From Ruminococcus sp. AF46-10NS (GTDB lineage: Bacteria > Bacillota > Clostridia > Lachnospirales > Lachnospiraceae): a DNA stretch of 64,000 bases. The stretch covers positions 22,189 through 86,188 of the forward strand of contig NZ_QRNF01000014.1 in the NCBI RefSeq assembly GCF_003474435.1, written 5' to 3'. The notes under the pieces are model-generated. The model had not been told where the DNA came from. It did not search any database and saw only the letters and a program-made list of their open reading frames with translations. The position numbers were made by a program, and so were the translations under genes. Every line of letters starts with the position of its first letter. Within the stretch, counting starts at the first letter, position 1. This document shows positions 56,682-64,000 of the stretch, one piece after another.

Positions 56682-57059
56682 CTATTTTTGATACTTTTTC
56701 AACAAATCATCCGGGACATCTATCAATCCAAACTTATAAAATATTCCATACAGATAGGATACACCCCTGATATCTCCCAGCGCTTTGGGCCGGGACACCA
56801 CGGGTTTGCCTTCCGTCTTTTCGAATGCTTTTAAAACGGAACTCCATGCCAGACTCTTGCTGTTTTTTCTGCGGTCGATCCATAGTTCTTTTGTTAATTC
56901 CCCGTTTCTTCCTCTTTTCAGCTGATAGGTAAACGGCAAACCGGAAATTGTCTCAAAATGATAATCCTGAAAAGCAATAATACATTCCCACAGATGTTCC
57001 GGATCCGGATTTCTCTGTAATGTATCAAGTATTTCTTCTCTCTTCTCAGTTTCCGTCAT
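56682..57059 (-). CDS. unknown protein, 125 residues
   Basis: Starts MTETEKREEILDTLQRNPDP. Hydrophilic, cytoplasmic; conserved-looking core YQLKRGRNGELTKELWIDRR, SLAWSSVLKAFEK and RPKALGDIRGVSYLYGIFYK. I have seen this pattern in Lachnospiraceae proteins without function. The gene is preceded by a promoter nearly identical to that of the fucokinase gene and by a remnant of the fucokinase 3' end, whose reading frame ends in an ATGA overlap with this start. It lies next to the IS and may be part of an acquired region. Confidence 0.65.
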   Translation of the reverse strand: MTETEKREEILDTLQRNPDPEHLWECIIAFQDYHFETISGLPFTYQLKRGRNGELTKELWIDRRKNSKSLAWSSVLKAFEKTEGKPVVSRPKALGDIRGVSYLYGIFYKFGLIDVPDDLLKKYQK

Positions 57060-57110
57060 TTCTTCTCATCCCCTTTATTCCACTTCTTAAACAGTATTAG
57101 CTTACATATA

Positions 57111-57146
57111 TCCACCGGATTATCCTGAAACATATCTTTCAGTCGC
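57111..57146 (-). pseudogene. remnant of a second fucokinase gene (3' end)
   Basis: 33 of 36 bases equal 60814-60849, the last part of the fucokinase gene. Translated on the minus strand it reads RLKDMFQDNPVD against RLKDVFQDNPVD. It is fused directly to a copy of the fucokinase promoter, with the rest of the gene absent, and its frame stays open to the start of the 125-residue gene. Confidence 0.8.
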
Positions 57147-57157
57147 AAGATATATAA

Positions 57158-57186
57158 ATCTTATCACACTTTGTTATGGTTGTGAA
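57158..57186 (-). promoter_or_regulatory. duplicated fucokinase-type promoter
   Basis: On the minus strand TTCACA (57186-57181) and TAAGAT (57163-57158) are 17 bases apart. 44 of 47 bases in 57153-57199 equal 63790-63836, the promoter of the fucokinase gene. It now drives the 125-residue gene. Confidence 0.7.
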
Positions 57187-57261
57187 GTCTTAACAAAACC
57201 CCTGAAAAAAAGATGTCCGCAGACGGTTACTATTCAGAGGTTAGCTGGACAGTAACGCTGT

Positions 57262-57314
57262 CACAAATAAAAGCTGCCACTTTGCGATCTATCAACCGCT
57301 TAAGCGACAGCTTT
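57262..57314 (-). terminator. terminator of the 5'-nucleotidase gene
   Basis: On the minus strand AAAGCTGTCGCTTA pairs with the inverse AAAGTGGCAGCTTT (G-U pairs included), followed by TATTTG. Confidence 0.6.
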
Positions 57315-57330
57315 CTGTACAGCCATATAT

Positions 57331-59304
57331 TTATTTCGGATTTCTCTTTTCTTTTCTTACTCTGATCCTGCGGATCATCCTTCGGATCAACAATACCACA
57401 AGTACAATAATGACGATAAAGATCAGACAAATACCTGCGATCATTGCTGAAAACTTATTCGGCTGCTTCACCAGATCAATGATATTTCTGCTGTCCTCCA
57501 CAACCTTACGTCCATGTGTTGTCTCATAATATTCCGGCACATTGGCAATTCCGTCGCCATCTGTATCTTCAAAGGACTGCATATATCTTGCGATCGCATC
57601 CCAGGCCTTTAACTCCCTGTCACCTTCCATGATCGCCTGATCTTCCAGATTCTCAATAGGATTTCCATCCCTGTCCTTCGGTTCAAGAGACAGCAGTCCA
57701 TAGGACATTTTCATCACTGAACCAAGCATCTGACCGGTATACAGATCTGTCACTACATGATACAGCTTATCATCCTGGATCTCGATCCGTTCTCCGTCTG
57801 CCCTGGTGAGATAACAATCCGTCACCTTATTCAGGATCATCCGATGTGGATTGTATGCAAAATTCAATCCACTGCAATATAACCTTGCTGTTGTCATAAA
57901 ATCCGAAACAGAAGCATCCACCTCTGCTGTCAGCTTCAGCTCCTTTCCGGTCAGATATGCACTGATCAGCGGATATCCGGCAACACCATCCTTTCCGATT
58001 CCCAGTGAGAAGGAATTAAAAACATCCTCTACTGTAATATCACCCTTTGTGTATGTATCCCTTACAGTTCCGCTTGGAACAACGGCTACATCAACCGGAT
58101 CACCATCATAATACTCGGAATTCTCCACTGCATATATGTATGCATCGGACATGATGTCACCAAGATTCAGTTCTTCATGCTTCGTTCCCATTTCTTCCAG
58201 ACTGTTGAATTCAACATCATTTTCAGCAAGAACCTCTTCTCTTGTATAGCCAAAATCGGAAAGATAATTCTTATCTACCGTATCCATCAGGGCATCGATC
58301 CGTTCCTGTGTCGCCTGGTCCGGTTTTATCTTCTCAGAAACAGGAATCAACTCATAGGATGTCAGCTCCCACCGTCCATCCTGCTTCTGCGTCATGGAAA
58401 GTGATCCCAGATTTCTTCCGTATTCACCACATGATACGATATATGTGTTCCCATGCTGAATTGCCTCTTTCAGCTCTGAGTGCGTGTGTCCACTGATGAT
58501 CAGATCGATATCCGGCACCTCTTTTGCAAGGATCTCATCCTCCGATTTATTCTCATCCTCCCAGGTTCCTCCATGAGACACACAGGCGATCATATCCACT
58601 TTTTCATTTTTTTCGATCTCTTCTACTGTCTGTTTTACAGCCTCAACCGGATCCTTAAATTTTAATTCACAGGTCGGTGCACATTCCAGGGCATCCTTGC
58701 CGAACACACCGACTACTGCAACCTTCACATCTCCCTTTTGAACTACTACATAATCCTTCACACCGTAGGCTTCAAATGCCGACTGGATCTGCTTCTGGCC
58801 ATTACTTAGTCCATCCTGCTCCATTCTGTTCCAGTCCACGTTGCATACCACCAGTGCCGGCACTGTCTCACCGGAATTCTTTGCAGCCTCCAGCATATTA
58901 GCCAGTCCCTCTGAGCGATAATCGTATTCATGATTCCCCAGGGTCGTCACATCATACCCCAGATATCCCAGCATCCGAAGCTCTGCCGCCTCCGTATCGT
59001 ATACGGTCTGGATCAGTGTTCCCATGGAAAAATCGCCGCCATCCAGCACCAGGGTATCCGGATCTTCCTGCTTCTTTTCATCGATCAGCGTTTTGATCCT
59101 TGCAAATCCGCCAACCTCTTTTTGCTCCCCATCTACAATAGTTGAAAAGCTGTTCAAATGCGAATGCGTATCATGGCTGAACAAAACATCGATCTGTTTT
59201 GTCTCTGCCGCTTCCACCGGAGTATCCCATGCAAGAGGAAGCAGCAGCGCTGCAATAAGCATGACCGCCAGAAACTTTACTGAAATATTCTTCCGTATTT
59301 TCAT
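57331..59304 (-). CDS. surface-anchored bifunctional metallophosphatase/5'-nucleotidase
   Basis: 657 residues. A signal peptide (ISVKFLAVMLIAALLLPLAW, cleavage near VEAAE) precedes a metallophosphatase domain (about 37-290) with FSHDTHSH, LDGGDFSMG, TLGNHEYDYR, CVSHGGTW and SGHTHSE. A 5'-nucleotidase C-terminal domain (about 340-560, NDVEFNSLEE and VVPSGTVRDTYTKGDITVED) follows. Near 590 there is a Ca2+-loop type DTDGDGIANVPEYYE. A membrane helix and a basic tail (RRMIRRIRVRKEKRNPK) end the chain. It likely removes phosphate from nucleotides outside the cell for salvage. Downstream of the AI-2E permease, on the same strand. Confidence 0.93.
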   Translation of the reverse strand: MKIRKNISVKFLAVMLIAALLLPLAWDTPVEAAETKQIDVLFSHDTHSHLNSFSTIVDGEQKEVGGFARIKTLIDEKKQEDPDTLVLDGGDFSMGTLIQTVYDTEAAELRMLGYLGYDVTTLGNHEYDYRSEGLANMLEAAKNSGETVPALVVCNVDWNRMEQDGLSNGQKQIQSAFEAYGVKDYVVVQKGDVKVAVVGVFGKDALECAPTCELKFKDPVEAVKQTVEEIEKNEKVDMIACVSHGGTWEDENKSEDEILAKEVPDIDLIISGHTHSELKEAIQHGNTYIVSCGEYGRNLGSLSMTQKQDGRWELTSYELIPVSEKIKPDQATQERIDALMDTVDKNYLSDFGYTREEVLAENDVEFNSLEEMGTKHEELNLGDIMSDAYIYAVENSEYYDGDPVDVAVVPSGTVRDTYTKGDITVEDVFNSFSLGIGKDGVAGYPLISAYLTGKELKLTAEVDASVSDFMTTARLYCSGLNFAYNPHRMILNKVTDCYLTRADGERIEIQDDKLYHVVTDLYTGQMLGSVMKMSYGLLSLEPKDRDGNPIENLEDQAIMEGDRELKAWDAIARYMQSFEDTDGDGIANVPEYYETTHGRKVVEDSRNIIDLVKQPNKFSAMIAGICLIFIVIIVLVVLLIRRMIRRIRVRKEKRNPK

Positions 59305-59358
59305 AACCTTCTCCTTTTCATAAGAATTTTCTTAACTATCCCATACAGATCCACCTTA

Positions 59359-60573
59359 TCATTTCCCCTCTGATATTTCACTATTTCCAATTTCCTCCGC
59401 CGTATATTCCTCAATTTCTGTCTTTGTCACCTGTTTGATATGCTTCTTTTTCAAACGCAGATATACGAATTCCCGGAAAATAGTATAGAACACGGACAAC
59501 AGCGGAATAAAAATAAGCATACCTACAATTCCCATAAGATTTCCACCGATTGTAACTGCTGCAAGAACCCAGATTGACGGAAGCCCTACAGATTCACCCA
59601 CAACATGAGGATAGATCAGATTTCCCTCGATCTGCTGCAGCACCAGAAATACTATAATGAATAAAATTGCCTGTTCCGGACTTACCATAAAAATCAAAAA
59701 GCTTCCCACTGCACAACCGATGAAGGCCCCGAAAATTGGGATCAATGCCGTAAACGCAATCAAAACTCCGATCAAAAGTGCATATGGCATCCTCAAAATA
59801 CTCAGTATAACAACAAACATACAGCCGAGAATCACAGCTTCCAGACACTGACCTGCAAGAAAACTTGCAAATGTCCGATAAGTCAGAGAACAGACTTTAA
59901 GAAAAGCATCTGCCTTTTGCTTTGGAAGAAAAGCGAAAAATACTTTTCGGATCTGCACATGAAGCTTCTCTTTCTGAAAAAGAACATAGCAGGCAAATGA
60001 AAACGCAATAAAAAAGGTTGCCAATCCACTGACTATGGAACCCACTGCTGACATTGTGGTATTCATCATATTTCCTGCGCCGTTTCCAAGAAGGCTTATT
60101 CCCCACTTGATCGCCTGATCCGGATTAAACTGAACCTGATCTACCAGCTTCATGATTTCCTGGTTATTATGGGAAAAATCACGGATCCAGCTTTGCATCT
60201 GCGGAATAAAATCAGCGATGCTCATCATCAGGGTTCCCATTGTCCGCGTAAGCTGCGGGATCACGCCAAACATCACCAGTACAATTATGCCAACTGCAAG
60301 TACGATCGTAAGGAGCAGACTTATCGGTCTTGCCAATTTTACGACTATCTTATTTTCTTTTTTAACCTTTCCAAAAATTTTGTTTTCCAAAAAGCTCATT
60401 GGCACGTTGGTCACAAATGCGATCGCTCCGCCAAGTACAAAGGGAAATATGATCCCCCATATTGCTTTCAGCACATCGAGCACCACATCAAACTTCCACA
60501 GGGCGACCACCAGAATTGCTGTAAACACAATAAGCTCCCGGATTTTTTTTACAGATATTTTACTTAAATCCAT
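59359..60573 (-). CDS. AI-2E family (PerM/YdiK) transporter
   Basis: 404 residues, about eight membrane helices with the family's central segment IWGIIFPFVLGGAIAFVTN and the C-terminal FIGCAVGSFLIFMVSPEQA, QQIEGNLIYPHVVGESVGLP. Members export the autoinducer AI-2 or act as Na+/H+-type antiporters, so the substrate is open. The second ATG (60573) has AGGAGA about 8 bases upstream and is preferred. An acidic C-terminal tail (EIEEYTAEEIGNSE) follows. Confidence 0.9.
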   Translation of the reverse strand: MDLSKISVKKIRELIVFTAILVVALWKFDVVLDVLKAIWGIIFPFVLGGAIAFVTNVPMSFLENKIFGKVKKENKIVVKLARPISLLLTIVLAVGIIVLVMFGVIPQLTRTMGTLMMSIADFIPQMQSWIRDFSHNNQEIMKLVDQVQFNPDQAIKWGISLLGNGAGNMMNTTMSAVGSIVSGLATFFIAFSFACYVLFQKEKLHVQIRKVFFAFLPKQKADAFLKVCSLTYRTFASFLAGQCLEAVILGCMFVVILSILRMPYALLIGVLIAFTALIPIFGAFIGCAVGSFLIFMVSPEQAILFIIVFLVLQQIEGNLIYPHVVGESVGLPSIWVLAAVTIGGNLMGIVGMLIFIPLLSVFYTIFREFVYLRLKKKHIKQVTKTEIEEYTAEEIGNSEISEGK

Positions 60574-60673
60574 TATCATTCTCCTTTTTTTTAATTTCTT
60601 GAATTCCCCGAAAATTCTCGATTAGAGCATACAACTTTAATGCTTCAGATATTTCTCCCGGCCACTGTTATAT

Positions 60674-60730
60674 AAAAAAGGCTTCATAATATCAATGTTA
60701 TTTATACAAAACATGATATCATGAAACCTT
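60674..60730 (-). terminator. terminator of the fucokinase gene
   Basis: On the minus strand AAAGG-TTTCATGATATCATG pairs with CATTGATATTATGAAGCCTTT (few mismatches) and is followed by a T run. The core contains the palindrome CATGATATCATG. Confidence 0.75.
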
Positions 60731-60788
60731 TGAAGGCTCAAGTGTCAGCTTTTGCGTATTGGATTTCTGGTAAACTTGATATCAATTA

Positions 60789-63752
60789 CTATATAATCTC
60801 ACAATCCCAGACATCCACCGGATTATCCTGGAACACGTCTTTCAGTCGCTTATGTACATCTTCTTTTGTGATTCCTTTTTTCAGAATCACCTGAAGGAAT
60901 CCGCCACCTCCGGCACCGCATACCATTCTGGCATCAATCAGATCCTTAATTGACAGGAATATCTGATCGATCAATGTATTGGTGCTTCCGGCATCCACTT
61001 TCCGGCTAAGCTCCCAATGATAATCCAGCAATGCCGCAAACTCATCAATATTTCCACGCTCCAATTCAAAGCGCATCAATGCCGCAACTTTCTGAATCTC
61101 ATTTAAAGCAAACAAGCTGTCAGGTTCATTCCCAACATAACGTCCAACTACATCTCTGAGCAGATTTCGGGCAAGACGGCGCTGACCTGTATAAATCAGG
61201 CAGAAACGTTCATTTAACTCTCTTTTGGTCTCCGGCTGCAGTTCAATATGCTCTACTTTGATCTGCTGATCAAGCCCGGGTTTACTGGTGATATATTTAA
61301 TACCGTTTGTCACCCCGCCAACCTGGTCCTGCCAGCCGCCTCCTGTGGACATAATCTGCTCCATAACAAGAACATGAGCGTAAAGATCAGCCTCTGTATA
61401 AGCAATTCCCATAAATTCAAAGACTGCTTTTACACATGCTGCTGAAAGAATGGAAGAAGTTCCAAGTCCGCTTCCCTTAGGCACATTGGTTACTTCTGAA
61501 TGCATCTCAAAACCGCCACCTAAACGAGTAAGGATCTCATCCAGCTTTCCGCCTTCTGATGGGATGATTCCACAGGCAAGAAGACACGATTTCTGCAATG
61601 CAAAAGAATCATATGGATCTCCTGTTTTCTGAAGTTCCTCAATGGAGTCAAATTCACCATGTACATCCATATCACGGCTATCAAAAACAATTTTCTTTTC
61701 CGGAATCCTGACAAGTGTTACTTCAACCGGAAGCTCTCCATTCAGACTGATTGCCGCATTAAGGACTGTACCTCCCATCTCACAGCAGATCGGAGGCGTG
61801 TCACTCCAGCCCCCGCCCCAGTTCACACGCAGCGGCAGCTTAACTGTATGCCTGTCACTTACAATCCTGCAACTATCATTATACTGCAGATTATGAAGCG
61901 CAGCTTTCAGAATCTGTCCTGAAATTGTCTGAAAGCTTTCTGCAATATATTTATCTCCCTGTCTATTTCCAAGAGCTGTTCCTATATAATAATTCAATCT
62001 GACAGATTCCGAAAAGTCAGCTCTTTTAAATCTTTTTTCCAGCCAGTTGCCCTGAAGCCTTGTTAATGGAGGTAAACTTTCTGTTTCTCTTGCAGGTTTT
62101 CCCGAACGAATGTCCTTCGCAATTTCATCCATCTTTACAAGTTCCTGCATTCTTCTATTCCATGCAATGATTGCAGAAGCATCTGCATCATTAAATCCGG
62201 CACAGAGAGATTTGCGCTGTGCATTCTTCCATTCGTCCAGATTGCCTTCTCCCTGCAAAAGATCAAAGAGATTCAGTGCAGCTCCTACAGCTTCTTTAAT
62301 ACTGTCACACTCTGGATAAAGCTTTGCAAACCATAAAAGGTGCTCATTGGAATTCCACACATCTTCCGGTCGAATTTCCAGTTTATGTAATACTTCCTCC
62401 AAATCTATACCAAACAGTTTATTTTCTTTTGGATTATCCAGAACTCCATAAATACGGCAGACAAACTTGCCATTCTTCTGCTTCAGTCCATGAAGCACCA
62501 CATTATCAGGAATCAGCTCATCATGAATATCAATATAGGAAAGGACGACATTATTGCCAATCACTGCTTTACTGTGTACAAAAGAAACCTCCAGATAACA
62601 GCCGTCTCCAATCACTGCTCTATCGGAAAGTACACTATTATATCCAGCTGTATTTCCACTGATACTGCTGTTTACTTTTTTGCACCATCCAAGAGCTTTA
62701 TAGTCATCCACTCCTCCACTCATCAGGGCCAGGATCTCTCTTGTCTTGCCAAAATGTATAAATTTAGCCGGGGCAAGCCTTAAAAGTTTCATTCGATATG
62801 GACGCAGTACTCTCCATACTTCTGTTCTGGCATTATGAAGTTCTTCACAGAATTCACCTTCCGGCTTTTCATGATAAAATTTCTCCAACGTAGAATCTTC
62901 AGCAAGCGGATACAGAAAATCACCATATAAAGAAAGACGAACTGTATCATTTACATATTTATGATAATCCTCTGTTGTAGAAATCAAAGAATAAAGAGAA
63001 GACAGCATACCTGCCGAAAAGATCACCGCTCCTGTGTCAATATCCACACAGTCCTTCTCATTCACTGCGCCCATTTCCCGAAGCGTCTCTACTGTCTGTT
63101 TATGGAGGAACTTCTTCACATTTCCATCACCACTATTAAGAAATACGCCATGATTCTTACCTGTTTCAACATTCTCTTTGAATGAAATGGCCGCGGCCCC
63201 TCTTCCGGAAAAATCAATCTGCAGAGGATTAAATAACAGTAAAACATCTCCTGAAAGAAGCAGCATACCTTCCCGGATTCTGGAAGGTACTGAAGACATT
63301 GCAATGATAAACTCATCAAACAATGTAGAAGACCTGCCATTCGGCAATTTATGAGGTACCGGGCTGAAAAGTTTTCCAAGAGCAGAATAGGAAGGAACAC
63401 GTTTACTGTCTCCGCCAGAATGGATAACAAGGATACGCAGACCCTCAAAAGATCCTTTTCCTTTAAGTTTTTCTTCTCTTTTATATATGTAGCGCAGAAC
63501 AGAAAGCGTTGCTCCGCCTGAACCCACACGAACATTTCCCTCATCCGGAATTACAGCAAAATGCGTCTCTGCCGGAAGGAAATCTTTTCTGGATTCAATC
63601 TGGCTGCGATAGCCTTCTGCCTGATTCTCATTAGAAGCTGTCAGAATAATATAATCCCATTTCGGGAAATTTTCAGATGTAAGGGAACGATTATAATCCT
63701 CCCAGGTATCCTGATAAGACTATGACAAAAATAATGAAGTAAAATTATTCAT
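60789..63752 (-). CDS. fkp: bifunctional L-fucokinase/L-fucose-1-phosphate guanylyltransferase (in-frame TAG at codon 11)
   Basis: Salvage of L-fucose to GDP-fucose for surface glycans. The ATG at 63752 has AAAGGAG 8 bases upstream and starts MNNFTSLFLS, then TAG (63722-63720), then SYQDTWEDYNRSLTSE without change of frame. After the stop the whole protein is present: N-terminal nucleotidyltransferase (VRVGSGGATLSVL, HSGGDSKRVPSYSALGKLF), left-handed helix part (SVLSDRAVIGDGCYLEVSFV), and C-terminal GHMP kinase (VNWGGGWSDTPPICCE, PKGSGLGTSSILSAACV, MVCGAGGGGFLQ). Without the TAG it has about 987 residues. It is either a real nonsense mutation, a sequence error (CAG to TAG), or rescued by a late start (GTG at 63527), which would cut off the first 75 residues. 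Confidence 0.9.
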
Positions 63753-63794
63753 ACGTATTTCTCCTTTAGTAATCACTAATTGAACGATGTATAA

Positions 63795-63823
63795 ATCTTA
63801 TCACACTTTATTCTGATTGTGAA
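63795..63823 (-). promoter_or_regulatory. sigma-A promoter of fkp
   Basis: On the minus strand TTCACA (63823-63818) and TAAGAT (63800-63795) are 17 bases apart, 43 bases before the ATG. The same block recurs at 57153-57199. Confidence 0.72.
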
Positions 63824-63903
63824 GTCTTAACAAAACTCCACTTGGATTTCCCTACATCAAATTAATCTTTTTCTACACGAAATATTAATTACTAAAACTT
63901 CCC

Positions 63904-63938
63904 ACACCAATAAGAGGTGTTGAACCTTGAAAGTTCAA
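63904..63938. repeat. two short adjoining inverted repeats at the right edge
   Basis: ACACC-AATAAGA-GGTGT and TTGAAC-CTTGAAA-GTTCAA lie side by side in the last 100 bases. No gene is seen in 63753-64000. Confidence 0.35.
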
Positions 63939-64000
63939 TATTTCAGCCAATAAAAAAGGCATAAACCTGTTCCTCTTGATATAATGGAGTTGACAAGAAA

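Noticed and set aside
63720..63722. TAG in fkp read as pyrrolysine or a programmed stop
   Set aside because: No pylT/pylS-type context, and Gln (CAG) fits the position; error or nonsense mutation is simpler.

Overview
The window is a chromosomal segment of a low-to-mid GC Firmicute, most likely a gut Lachnospiraceae (Blautia/Ruminococcus-like; the genus is a guess). The reasons are the clostridial gene orders yicC-remA-gmk-rpoZ-rimO-pgsA-cinA and ylxM-ffh-rpsP-KH-rimM-trmD, the strong AGGAGG ribosome binding sites and TTGACA/TATAAT promoters, and a BIG_2 surface protein. No rRNA, tRNA or CRISPR array was seen.

Layout. 1-4.0 kb: a partial NhaC antiporter, pgi and a HAD phosphatase. 4.1-9.1 kb: a secreted Ig-like protein next to a signalling operon with a LuxR-type regulator, a real histidine kinase, and a seven-helix partner whose kinase part looks dead. 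9.2-16.6 kb: cinA, pgsA, rimO, rpoZ, gmk, remA and yicC on the minus strand, a MITE-like inverted repeat, then rqcH. 16.6-26.3 kb: an AGE-type sugar isomerase, a ClC channel, a TVP38 protein, a radical SAM/SPASM enzyme, leuS and a dicarboxylate/amino acid symporter. 26.5-31.6 kb: a GH31 plus GH13 glucosidase operon beside a LacI regulator, with a LacI-type palindrome before the GH13 gene. 31.7-41.9 kb: an EF-G paralogue, a PHP phosphatase, tyrA, aroA, a D-lactate dehydrogenase-like gene, nfo with a barnase-like lipoprotein, and a CapA protein. 42-46.6 kb: queA, trmD, rimM, KH protein, rpsP, ffh and ylxM. 46.8-52.3 kb: a URO-D family methyltransferase divergent from a PucR-type regulator, a TrmH-type methylase and a Na/Pi cotransporter. 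52.5-57.2 kb is accessory: an AAA/DUF4143 ATPase with a coupled 57-residue protein, a ~2.4 kb insertion sequence with two coupled coiled-coil genes, and an unknown gene driven by a duplicated promoter. 57.3-63.8 kb: a wall-side 5'-nucleotidase, an AI-2E family permease and a bifunctional fucokinase/fucose-1-phosphate guanylyltransferase.

The most striking sequence-level fact is that at least nine conserved genes are broken at ten places, each by an apparent loss of exactly one base, usually in a short C/G or A run: the seven-helix protein, cinA, rpoZ, rqcH, lacI, tyrA, aroA twice, the lipoprotein and the URO-D gene. The common sign and the essential nature of several victims make a consensus-sequence error the best explanation. 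I therefore annotate them as whole genes with the break noted. The fucokinase gene has a different lesion, an in-frame TAG at codon 11.

The best candidates for undescribed biology are the three-part signalling operon with a pseudokinase; a lipoprotein with a barnase-like fold that lacks the catalytic residues; an insertion sequence carrying translationally coupled coiled-coil proteins beside a three-way-junction palindrome; and a 'ghost' fucokinase locus in which only the promoter and the last dozen codons survive and now lead an unknown gene.
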